DNA of 25,819 nucleotides from a virus, in IMG/VR virus record IMGVR_UViG_3300000242_000005, positions 1 through 25,819 of that record. One strand, 5' to 3'. The translations under genes were made by a program, and so were the position numbers. Positions 1 through 7,696 of this stretch are shown here, piece by piece. The notes under the pieces were generated by a model. It was not told the origin of the DNA and did no database searches. It saw only the letters and a program-made list of their open reading frames with translations. Position 1 is the first letter of the stretch. Each line of letters begins with the position of its first letter.

Positions 1-3000
1 GAAACCTCAACCTCAGGAGTAGCTTCAACAGTCTCTTCAACTAAATTTCCGTTCTCATCTACAACAAGCTGAGTAGATGTAGATGGTGAAGCGATAGCCT
101 CCTCTGTTGTGTCTAAAGAGGCCATCTTCTCGTCTAATATAGCTCCTGTCTCCTCATCGTTATCTACAAAAATAGATGCCCTTAAAAGCCTTCTATTGCT
201 CATCTTATCTAACTTGGCAAGAAACCCTTCCTGTGTATACTGCTTTCCGTTAATCATATACTTACTCAGCCCCTCACGTAGGTCATTCTTATTTCTCTGT
301 GTGTTGGTAGGACTTGGCACTCCCTGTCCCTCTAAGACTGTTTGTTGTTCTAGGGGTCTTAAAGATTTTGTTGATACGATATCATTAATCTCAGCGTTAA
401 TGTCTTTTATTTTTTTACTAAATACTTGCCTTCTATTTGTTGTAGACTCTAACGCATTTCTTGCGGCTAGTAACACAGTTAGCCTAGCCTCTATCGAAGG
501 GTCTACCACCTGATTCTTAGATGTGTCAACAACCTTAGTGTCACCAACACTCATCAGGTCACGAGCCTCTCTTCTTAGTCCTATGTTTTCTTGTATCCTT
601 TGGTTCTGCTCTTTACTTATATGGCCTAGCTTCTTCATTTTGTTTGACCAATTAGTAATCCTTTTATCGCTGACATCTAATAGAGCTATATAGTTCAAGT
701 CAGTAAGATTGTTTGCAAGTTCAAAATCAATCTTTGCCTTACTGTCGATATACGTATTTATCAACATATTAGGGGCTTTACTACCAAGTGCCCCAATCAT
801 TTCAGCCGCAATCTCTTTACCGTCAATTCCTTGACCTGCTGACATCTGTGCTGCTAATTCTCCTAGCCCTTCCATAGCAGGGTCAAAAACAAGACGTTCA
901 GATAGTCCATAAGCCATTCTTCTACCCACGGTTGCAAAAGCTCCCGGCTTAAACATTCTACCTGCCATACCTGTTGAAATAAAATCCATAAAAGCGATAG
1001 GTATACCACGCTTAAGTCCTATCTCAAATCCTTCGTCCCACACTTCTTGTTTCTGCAAGGCTTTTGCCATTGACTGCTCGTCCATAGGTTCGTACCCTTG
1101 GTTTCTAACCGCATCCATAACCGCAGTTGTATACTCCATAGCTAATGACGTTGCCGCCATACCCGCTCTTGTACCATAACTAAAACCTGACAATGCTCCT
1201 GCTGTTGTAGTTACTATACCACCCGGCCCTGTAACTAAACCTGTTGCTCCAACACCTGCACCTATTGCTATACCTGATGCCGCTCCTGCTCCCATTAGTT
1301 TCCATCCGTACGGAAGCATCATAGTTAGAGAGTTCATAGCCATACTTGCCATTAATTCTGCAGGGTCATTTTTAAAAGCGTTCCAAGACTCCTGAAATCC
1401 TCTAGCCTGATGCCATCTGTACTCAGCACGACCCTGTAAGCCTGTTTCACCTTTTTTTAGGTATTCAACTATTAGTCTAGCTGAATCTTTAACCTCACCA
1501 CCGTCCTGAAGGTTTCTTATTCCAAGAGCGTTCTCTAGAATTACATTACCAATGTGACCTGTTGCAAAGCCTTTCTCATATGCGTTTACAACAGAAGCAT
1601 AGTTAGAAACAAAGTCATCTCTAATTCCTTTATCTAACTTAGAATCAAACCAAGTTTCAGAAGTATTATATTTATTTACTGCTAACTCTGCATATCTCTC
1701 TACCTCACTTAGCTGAGTTATTAGCTCGTCATATATTTCTATTTGTTGTTGGGTTTTAGGTACGAAGTCGACTAACTCATCGGCACTTATCCCAAGGTTT
1801 TTTATAGCAGCATCGTTAAGAATAGAAGCCGCTTCCTTTGTTGCCTTATATTGAGTGGCTGCTTCTTGTGATATCTTACTAATTTTTTTTTGTATGTAAA
1901 CATCAAAGTCTTCTTGTAACTCCTGAAGGTCAGTATCTTGAACAACGTCTCTTAGGTTGTTGGCTTCGTCTGTTAGTTCTTGCTTTATCTTACCTGCATC
2001 TGACCTTCTAACACCATTCACGTAGAAGTGTTCGTAAGTCTCTTTCTCTTTTTCGTTTAGATATTTTTGTTTATACGGAGATTCTGATAAGAAAAACAAC
2101 TCCTCTCTAACTTCCTGAAGCCTGTCATATGCTTTTTTATATGAGTCATAGTCTTGGCCGTTCTCTCTAAAGAAATTGTATCTCTCAGCGTCTAATGTGT
2201 CAACCTCTTTCCAAGAGCCCTCAGCAAATTCTTGAGCATCCTCTTCGTTTTCAAAAGTTATAACCTCACCTCTTTTTTTAGCTTCATTAAAAGCGTCCAT
2301 ACCTGACTTCTCTTCCCACCAATATTCAGAACTACCATAATCAGTAGTCCCATCATTGTCACGAGGGAATAGTGTAGGGTACACAACAAACTTTCCATCT
2401 ACCTCACCTGATGCTAATAATACGGTTGACTCTGTTCCGTCTTTATTTATACGTGCATCTGTACGCATACTCCGAACCTTTATTGCACGATTCATTTCAG
2501 TCATCTCTGTGTCGGCTATTGCCTCTTCAGGTGTCTTTGCGTTGTTACTAAGAAATAATTTTAATTTTTCAGCTTCTGATTCGTCAGAGAAAAAAGTGTC
2601 AAGGTCAACCTCTAATGGCTCTTCATTATATGGGGAGTATACCATCATAGCGTCACCTACTCCTGACTTTGTAAATATAAAACCATACTTCGCATACAAA
2701 CTAGTGAAGTAAGGAATAGCATTATCCTCGTCTTGGTTTATAGCGTTAGCATTTGTTTGCTCTAAGGCTAACTTAAACTCTTCGTTATTAGCAAATACAT
2801 TACTGCTCTCTACAGTCTGACGATATTCCTCTTGTTCTTTTTGTTCCTGCTCTTCTTGTATTCTTACATCAAGCTCAGCTTGGTTATCAATAGCATCTTG
2901 AGCAACTTGCTCTCTTGTGCTAATACCTCTAGCAGCTTTTTCACTTTCTATTTTATCAAACTCTGCTTCTACAACTCTCTGATTATCACTAGCAAGTGCT

Positions 3001-3326
3001 CTGAAATTAGGGGAGTATGGCTCAGGTTCTACCTCAAATTCAGGTTCAACAATCTCAGGTACAATGTTAGTATCTGATTGCTCCAATCCACCACCTTCCG
3101 ATGCTGAAGCCAAAGTAATATCGTTTGGGTTTTTTTTTTCAACAACAGGTACATACATACCCTTAAACTCTTCAAATGTTTTATCGAAAAGACCATCTCT
3201 AGTTACAACGTCAAAAACTTTTGTTTGATATTCTTCGTCTTGAAACTGAACTTGAAACTCTTCAAATGACTTGTCATAATATCCATCTCTAGTTATAACG
3301 TCAAATAGTTTTTTAATTTTATCCAT
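1..3326 (-). CDS. Giant internal virion / ejection protein, C-terminus beyond the window
   Basis: An open frame of 1108 codons starts at ATG 3326 and is still open at base 1, so at least 1108 residues are present and the end is missing. Residues 8-58 hold two copies of a 30-residue repeat with the pattern FDVxTRDGxxDKxFEEF. A glutamate-rich linker and helical, charged sequence follow. Residues about 669-730 form a long Gly/Ala-rich hydrophobic stretch that could enter a membrane. Around residue 818 there is a segment beginning EGLGELAAQMSAGQ, of a kind I associate with large internal proteins of environmental phages. The visible end is acidic. It starts 10 bases after the 622-aa gene and is the third and largest of three successive putative virion-internal genes, the place of T7 gp16. 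I see no lytic transglycosylase or polymerase motif in the visible part. In crAss-like phages giant proteins in this region can carry a virion RNA polymerase, which cannot be judged here. The role is inferred from size, position and composition. Confidence 0.75.
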   Translation of the reverse strand, partial: MDKIKKLFDVITRDGYYDKSFEEFQVQFQDEEYQTKVFDVVTRDGLFDKTFEEFKGMYVPVVEKKNPNDITLASASEGGGLEQSDTNIVPEIVEPEFEVEPEPYSPNFRALASDNQRVVEAEFDKIESEKAARGISTREQVAQDAIDNQAELDVRIQEEQEQKEQEEYRQTVESSNVFANNEEFKLALEQTNANAINQDEDNAIPYFTSLYAKYGFIFTKSGVGDAMMVYSPYNEEPLEVDLDTFFSDESEAEKLKLFLSNNAKTPEEAIADTEMTEMNRAIKVRSMRTDARINKDGTESTVLLASGEVDGKFVVYPTLFPRDNDGTTDYGSSEYWWEEKSGMDAFNEAKKRGEVITFENEEDAQEFAEGSWKEVDTLDAERYNFFRENGQDYDSYKKAYDRLQEVREELFFLSESPYKQKYLNEKEKETYEHFYVNGVRRSDAGKIKQELTDEANNLRDVVQDTDLQELQEDFDVYIQKKISKISQEAATQYKATKEAASILNDAAIKNLGISADELVDFVPKTQQQIEIYDELITQLSEVERYAELAVNKYNTSETWFDSKLDKGIRDDFVSNYASVVNAYEKGFATGHIGNVILENALGIRNLQDGGEVKDSARLIVEYLKKGETGLQGRAEYRWHQARGFQESWNAFKNDPAELMASMAMNSLTMMLPYGWKLMGAGAASGIAIGAGVGATGLVTGPGGIVTTTAGALSGFSYGTRAGMAATSLAMEYTTAVMDAVRNQGYEPMDEQSMAKALQKQEVWDEGFEIGLKRGIPIAFMDFISTGMAGRMFKPGAFATVGRRMAYGLSERLVFDPAMEGLGELAAQMSAGQGIDGKEIAAEMIGALGSKAPNMLINTYIDSKAKIDFELANNLTDLNYIALLDVSDKRITNWSNKMKKLGHISKEQNQRIQENIGLRREARDLMSVGDTKVVDTSKNQVVDPSIEARLTVLLAARNALESTTNRRQVFSKKIKDINAEINDIVSTKSLRPLEQQTVLEGQGVPSPTNTQRNKNDLREGLSKYMINGKQYTQEGFLAKLDKMSNRRLLRASIFVDNDEETGAILDEKMASLDTTEEAIASPSTSTQLVVDENGNLVEETVEATPEVEV
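3153..3305 (-). repeat. Two tandem copies of a 30-aa (90-bp) repeat at the start of the giant protein
   Basis: Residues 8-37 and 38-58 share the pattern FDVxTRDGxxDKxFEEF at a spacing of exactly 30 residues. The DNA is also alike: two nearly identical 23-base stretches, differing at one base, lie 90 bp apart near 3283-3305 and 3193-3215. The second copy is incomplete. I recall similar short motifs at the N-termini of large Bacteroidota phage virion proteins, where they may be docking or packaging modules. No function can be read from the sequence. Confidence 0.85.
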
Positions 3327-3336
3327 AATTGATTTT

Positions 3337-5205
3337 CTAATCGTTTAATTCTAATGAAGAAGTACTATTTGTTTGGTTTAATATTTGTAACTTTCCGTCC
3401 GTTATGTCAAATATATCTTCCCGACTTTGAGTTTTTCTAGACATATTTAAAATTTTATTATACAATAATTCAGCTTTGTTTGCATCTAGATTTTCCAAGT
3501 CAATTTCCATAACAATTTTATCATCCTCATTTAGTATTTGCCCCTTTTGATTCATTGAATAATTTTCCAAGCCCGGCTGTTGCCTTATCATCTCGTTAAT
3601 ATTCGCACTTTTTTTACCTTGCACTACAAATTTATCAGGAGTGTATCCATACTTTTTGTTGGACTCTTTCCGTAACCTGTTATAAGCCTGAATATTAGTC
3701 TCAAATTCAGGTTCATCTTGTATATTATCTCCTATAGTATTTGAGGAAGGAGTACCATCTACCAATTTAAGTTCAATTAAAGCATCATCGAAATTTTCAA
3801 ATTGTTCCGTAACCCCTAAAAACCTGTTTGAATATGATTTAAGGAATTGAGTTTGGCTCATTTTACTCAGGTTTTCAATATTATAAGAAGGAGTTTCATC
3901 TATATAATTAATTATAATTCCGTCAGCAGTACGTGTTATATTTTTTATATTCGTTCCCGGCCTTGTTGATAATACGTTTATTGCCGTATTTAACTGTTCC
4001 TCATCACCGTTCCAAATATAGTTTATATTTTTTAATACATTAACCTCACTATTAAATTTATTATCTTCTTCTTTTTTGATTTTATCAGAAGCTGTCCTGT
4101 CTTTCCAATCGTTTACAGAAGCCACCTCTTTAGTTATGTTTGTTTTATTCCTAATGTCATTACGCATATAAGCCTTTACAGCTTCTTTTTGGTCTTCTGA
4201 AAAATTCATAACATATTTATCTCCCTGTCTTTCCACATAAATCAGTTCCGGGTTTTTTTTATAATCCGGTTTGTCAAATGTAAAGGTATAATTCTTACCT
4301 TTTCCTGTCGTGACAACATTTTCTGTGAGTATAGATGAGATATTATATTGGTTACCAAACACGGAATTTATAGCAGCATTTTCTGCTTCAAGATAATAAT
4401 TAATTGATTCTCTATCAGCCTCGCTAATACCTAAATCTTTAGCAATTTCAGCATCTAGTTTTTTTGTGAATGGGTTTAAAGACTTAATAAGCTGTCCTGC
4501 TTTTTCTCGTGTGCCTACTATTTTTTCAATTTGCGTCCAAGCTCCTGTCTCAGAAATAAACTTAGATGTCACAGCACCCACATCAAACTCATCATACTCA
4601 CCAAGTATCTGACCCTGCAATGAGCTTACAGCTACAAACTGATTAGGGTCTTTGGTTAGCTCTCTTAAACCTCCCTTAGAATATCTCATCATAGCTGCAG
4701 TAACCTTTCCTGTCTCAGGATTAATGGCAAGCTCGCTGTTATTAAAGTTTGCATATCCTTCCGCATTCTCCATTAAAAATGTCTCAAAACTCTGAGATGA
4801 TGTAGCTATATCTTGTGATTTCATACGCTCCATCTTTTTTGCGTATACCTCTTGGTAGTGTTCCATTAATGAGAAAGCTTGGTTTGTTCCGTCAACTAGG
4901 TTCTGACGCATTAATGTGTAGTCGTTTGGATTAAGCATACCGCTTTTTAAAAGTTGGTCTTGCATCATCATTTGTTTCTGAGCTTTGTCGCCAAACTTTA
5001 ATCCCCACTCTCTTATAGAGGTGCTCTCGCCTTGTGGCTGATTGTTCAGTTGGTTTTGGTATACACGACTTGCCTCATCAAAAGCTGCTTTTTTTTGATT
5101 TCTAAAATCCACCTCATCCTGAATAACCGCTGTAAGGTTACTTGCCGCTTCTGTCCAATTTATCTGTACCTGTGGGTCACGAGGTTTGTATTTATAGTAA
5201 CTCAT
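3337..5205 (-). CDS. Putative internal virion / ejection protein (622 aa)
   Basis: This 622-residue protein starts at ATG 5205, four bases after the stop of the 321-aa gene. It has no signal peptide or clear membrane segment. The first 150 residues are helical and rich in Gln, Lys and Asp, suggesting coiled coils. The rest is a mixed, polar sequence with many Asn and Lys residues. I recognise no catalytic motif. It is the middle member of a run of three genes (321, 622 and more than 1108 aa) downstream of the tail nozzle, which is where T7 places gp14, gp15 and gp16 and where crAss-like phages place cargo proteins. A structural role inside the virion is therefore the best inference. A solitary tail component is an alternative. 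Confidence 0.7.
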   Translation of the reverse strand: MSYYKYKPRDPQVQINWTEAASNLTAVIQDEVDFRNQKKAAFDEASRVYQNQLNNQPQGESTSIREWGLKFGDKAQKQMMMQDQLLKSGMLNPNDYTLMRQNLVDGTNQAFSLMEHYQEVYAKKMERMKSQDIATSSQSFETFLMENAEGYANFNNSELAINPETGKVTAAMMRYSKGGLRELTKDPNQFVAVSSLQGQILGEYDEFDVGAVTSKFISETGAWTQIEKIVGTREKAGQLIKSLNPFTKKLDAEIAKDLGISEADRESINYYLEAENAAINSVFGNQYNISSILTENVVTTGKGKNYTFTFDKPDYKKNPELIYVERQGDKYVMNFSEDQKEAVKAYMRNDIRNKTNITKEVASVNDWKDRTASDKIKKEEDNKFNSEVNVLKNINYIWNGDEEQLNTAINVLSTRPGTNIKNITRTADGIIINYIDETPSYNIENLSKMSQTQFLKSYSNRFLGVTEQFENFDDALIELKLVDGTPSSNTIGDNIQDEPEFETNIQAYNRLRKESNKKYGYTPDKFVVQGKKSANINEMIRQQPGLENYSMNQKGQILNEDDKIVMEIDLENLDANKAELLYNKILNMSRKTQSREDIFDITDGKLQILNQTNSTSSLELND

Positions 5206-5209
5206 AGTG

Positions 5210-6175
5210 TTAGTTAAAAGGGTTCATATAATCTATTGCCTGACCTGCTCTTGTTTCAATTCCTAATGCCTTTCTAAAATCTCGTGCCCACTTGGGGTCT
5301 TGTTTTGACATAAAAACATTAAACTGTTGTGTGGTTGGGTTGTCTATTATTTCAGTAATATCTACACCATCATATATATTAGTAGCGGGTAAAAAATCAG
5401 AAGTTGGCTCGTCATACAAAACTTCAGCGGTTGGAGCAACATAACCTGCCTTGCCTTTAACACCTAAACCTGATGTTGCTGCAGTCTTAATATCACCTTT
5501 ATTAAATCCTTCCTTATTAGTTTTATTATCTAGTTTTAATCCACTAATACTTTTATTTACGTTAGCTTGTCCGCCACCCTGTCTGTTAATTATTGCTGCC
5601 TGTCTAGCTCCTCCACTTTTAGCGTACAACGGAGCTGCTGAGGCTATTGCTCCTACTGTGTTTACAGCACCTTGAATCCCTTGGTTTGTCATCATAGCCG
5701 CCTCTTCTGCTGATGCCGCTGCTGCCTCTTGTGCTCCTGCAACCTCACCTAAGTCTAACTGAATACCTATATCTCTAAGCCTTGAATCCTCTTCAGCTTG
5801 TGCAGCCTCAAGGTCAAAAAGTCTATCGCTCTGTACGTCACGAACCTGACCCTGTGCCTCGTTCTGTGCGGCTAGAAGTCTACCTGCAACAGCACCTCCA
5901 CCTCTTTCGCTTTCAATACCTGCCTCAAGAGCCTGTGCCCCTGCTGATAATAAAGCCTCACGCTGTCTTTCAAACGGCTCTTTGTTAACAGATAAGACAT
6001 CCATATAATTTGTCTCTAGCTTCTTACGGGCTTCTGACATTTTATTTTTAACTTCGTTCTCTGCATCCTGTTGAGCTTTTTTAGCTTTGTTTGCTGAACT
6101 AAAAGACATTGCTGTCCCTGCTGCTGCTGCTGTTATTGATGCTACCGCTAATATTGATGTTAATGCTGCTGCCAT
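5210..6175 (-). CDS. Ala-rich internal virion protein with N-terminal membrane segment (T7 gp14-like by layout)
   Basis: The product is 321 residues and starts at ATG 6175, two bases after the cupin-like gene. Residues 4-24 are almost entirely Ala, Ile, Leu, Val, Ser and Thr and would form a membrane helix. Residues 28-150 are a charged, Ala-rich region of likely long helices or coiled coil. A second Ala-rich hydrophobic patch lies near residues 160-188. The C-terminal 130 residues are Gly/Asn/Asp-rich and less ordered. An N-terminal membrane helix followed by Ala-rich helices, next to two larger putative ejection proteins, is the arrangement of T7 gp14, which forms the outer-membrane part of the DNA ejection channel. 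Sequence homology to gp14 is not claimed. This rests on layout and composition. Confidence 0.7.
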   Translation of the reverse strand: MAAALTSILAVASITAAAAGTAMSFSSANKAKKAQQDAENEVKNKMSEARKKLETNYMDVLSVNKEPFERQREALLSAGAQALEAGIESERGGGAVAGRLLAAQNEAQGQVRDVQSDRLFDLEAAQAEEDSRLRDIGIQLDLGEVAGAQEAAAASAEEAAMMTNQGIQGAVNTVGAIASAAPLYAKSGGARQAAIINRQGGGQANVNKSISGLKLDNKTNKEGFNKGDIKTAATSGLGVKGKAGYVAPTAEVLYDEPTSDFLPATNIYDGVDITEIIDNPTTQQFNVFMSKQDPKWARDFRKALGIETRAGQAIDYMNPFN

Positions 6176-6177
6176 AA

Positions 6178-6675
6178 CTACTGTATTATTTTGTGTTTGT
6201 TAATTAGGTGTTCAGGAAGTTCTCTGAAATTCTCTGTGTACAACTCTTTTTCTGCCTCTTCAACTGTTTCTGAATCTGTCCTGTATACACACGCCCATAC
6301 ACAGTCCTCGTGCATATAAGCTATTCTCTGTGTGCCCATTTCAGTCTGTAAAACCATTGGTGCTTTTATTCTTTTTACCTCTGCTTTATCTGTAATAATA
6401 GACATCTCTCCACTCATAAAAAATGATGGATGATTTGTCTTGTGTATAAAACTTATAACCACCATACCCTTTGGCATAAATATTTCCCTTGTGTATACAC
6501 CATCTTTTATATGATGCTTTAGAGGCATTGACTCATCCATCTCAGGTGTGTGATGCTCTAGTGCTCCCGGAATTTCTTGTATTTGTTTTCTAAAATTAGC
6601 AATTCTTTCCCATAACATACCTGTATGTGAGCTTACATCTTCAAGTATTTTTATACCTTGGTCTTCTTCTAGCAT
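6178..6675 (-). CDS. Cupin-like conserved phage protein
   Basis: I place the start at ATG 6675, giving 165 residues. A TTG five codons upstream is possible, but the codons between are part of a promoter-like box. Residues about 55-135 have the pattern of a single cupin-type beta barrel: HHIKDGVYTREIFMPKG, then IHKTNHPSFFMSGEMSI, then a GTQRIAYMHEDCVWACVY segment. This matches a family I know from many tailed phages (REIxIPKGxxxxxxIHKxxHxxxxxxGxxxV, later EDxxW), usually annotated as hypothetical or cupin. The His residues in IHKTNH and MHED are candidate metal or ligand contacts, but no enzyme activity is established. It sits between tail and ejection genes, so a minor virion role is possible. 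The fold call is fairly secure and the function unknown. Confidence 0.75.
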   Translation of the reverse strand: MLEEDQGIKILEDVSSHTGMLWERIANFRKQIQEIPGALEHHTPEMDESMPLKHHIKDGVYTREIFMPKGMVVISFIHKTNHPSFFMSGEMSIITDKAEVKRIKAPMVLQTEMGTQRIAYMHEDCVWACVYRTDSETVEEAEKELYTENFRELPEHLINKHKIIQ

Positions 6676-6679
6676 ATAG

Positions 6680-6687
6680 CAAAGGTA
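6680..6687 (-). promoter_or_regulatory. Possible Bacteroidota -7 box TACCTTTG before the cupin-like gene
   Basis: On the minus strand TACCTTTG matches the Bacteroidota -7 consensus TAnnTTTG. It ends only four bases before the ATG at 6675, so transcription would begin at or beside the start codon and give a leaderless message. No TTG lies at the expected -33 distance. The short gap after the previous stop (6694) fits a local promoter, but a chance match in AT-rich DNA is possible. Confidence 0.3.
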
Positions 6688-6693
6688 CAAATT

Positions 6694-7497
6694 TTAAGGA
6701 TAACTTTTCATTACTTCGCTTTCTACTGCAAATAAATTTATTTTTTCTGTGGATGTGTTTACAATATCAAAAACACAGTAGTGACCTAAGACTCCGTGAG
6801 ACTCTGCAATTGAGTTCTTAATATAAAAAAAGAAAAGCTCTTGTCCTGAAATAGTAGTACTTCCTGTAATTGTAGTATCTATTACAACCTGATTAACACC
6901 TTGCTTTAAGTTTACATTTATCTCTTCTATCTGTCCTGCAAGTAATGGTGTGTTGCTTAGACTATTAATATAGTACATCATATCACCAACTGACATCATA
7001 GTGTCTAGCTCGATATCTATAGAGAAATTAATAATGTCTGCTGTACCTGTAATGGTTTCGCTACTTCCAATACCATTTAAAGAACGCAACGCATACTCGC
7101 TAGACTGTGCAGGAACAGTACCTGAGTTTCTTACAAAGGCATAGAATGATGCCTCCTTTTCGTCAAACCAACCTGCCTCAATAAATCCTGAGTCTTGTAT
7201 ATCAGTCTTCAACGTAACACCCCAAGCTGAATCTCCCTCTATGTTAATGGTTTTAAATAGTTTATTTTCAAGAGGCCCGTCATTAAACACAGACTGTACC
7301 GTACTTGTATACTGAACTCCGTAGAAATTGTTTCGAACCTCGTTGGTATTATGACGGTAAAGATTACCCCCGTTAAACGTATAGAAGTAATTATTCATAC
7401 CAATCATCCAATCAGGAAAGTAAGAATAAAACGAAGGCCACCCTTTAGCTCCTTCGTCATAAGTCAATGTATTGTTTGTATTTGTTGGTAAAGACAT
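6694..7497 (-). CDS. Conserved Bacteroidota-phage tail protein
   Basis: The gene encodes 267 residues from ATG 7497, preceded by the A/T-only leader typical of this window. The N-terminus contains DEGAKGWPSFYSYFPDW followed by MNNYFYTFNGGNLYRHN. I recall this pattern (KGWxSFxxYxPDxxxGMNNxFYTFxxGxLYxHN) in tail nozzle or stabilisation-type proteins of Bacteroidota phages, often near the end of a beta-propeller. Here it stands as a separate gene. The remaining 200 residues are beta-rich, with regular Thr/Ser/Ile strands and no catalytic motif. It lies two genes downstream of the 1616-aa nozzle, so it may be a tail-tip component that complements it. Precise function unknown. Confidence 0.7.
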   Translation of the reverse strand: MSLPTNTNNTLTYDEGAKGWPSFYSYFPDWMIGMNNYFYTFNGGNLYRHNTNEVRNNFYGVQYTSTVQSVFNDGPLENKLFKTINIEGDSAWGVTLKTDIQDSGFIEAGWFDEKEASFYAFVRNSGTVPAQSSEYALRSLNGIGSSETITGTADIINFSIDIELDTMMSVGDMMYYINSLSNTPLLAGQIEEINVNLKQGVNQVVIDTTITGSTTISGQELFFFYIKNSIAESHGVLGHYCVFDIVNTSTEKINLFAVESEVMKSYP

Positions 7498-7509
7498 ATT
7501 TTTATTTTT

Positions 7510-7683
7510 TTATGATGGACAAGATGGGCATACTTCTTCGTTAAGTAAAACACAATTAATCTGTCGTCTAACAGTAACACCATCAGAGTAATAACCATCT
7601 GACTCGCAAATAGTTAAATCCGCATCAGCGTATATTGCTGTTGAATTTGATAATGTTGTTCCGTCTAAATAATATATTGCCAT
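7510..7683 (-). CDS. Small 57-aa protein with C-terminal CPSC motif
   Basis: An ATG at 7683 opens a 57-codon frame ending at TAA 7510-7512. It fills the space between the nozzle and the 267-aa gene, with a 13-base A/T-rich leader. The order is: a strand-like YYLDGTTL start, an AIYADADLTICESDGYYSDG middle, then RRQINCVLL and a terminal VCPSCPS. I recall this layout (YxLxGxxLxxxTxxYxDxxLTxxxxDGxYSxGxxxRxxxxxVLLxxxxCPxC) as a short module found at the ends of Bacteroidota phage structural proteins. The good packing, the leader and the recognisable module support a real gene. A metal-binding or disulfide role for the three C-terminal Cys residues is only inference. Confidence 0.75.
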   Translation of the reverse strand: MAIYYLDGTTLSNSTAIYADADLTICESDGYYSDGVTVRRQINCVLLNEEVCPSCPS

Positions 7684-7696
7684 AGTTTATTTTATT

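Noticed and set aside
109-5217. Plus-strand frames such as 109-513, 2356-2712, 2832-3077 and 5032-5217
   Set aside because: They lie opposite strongly supported minus-strand genes, have unlikely compositions rich in Ser, Leu and Phe, and lack leaders or family resemblance.
6676-6690. TTG start extending the cupin-like protein by five residues
   Set aside because: The added codons coincide with a promoter-like box and the ATG at 6675 begins the recognisable protein. It cannot be fully excluded.
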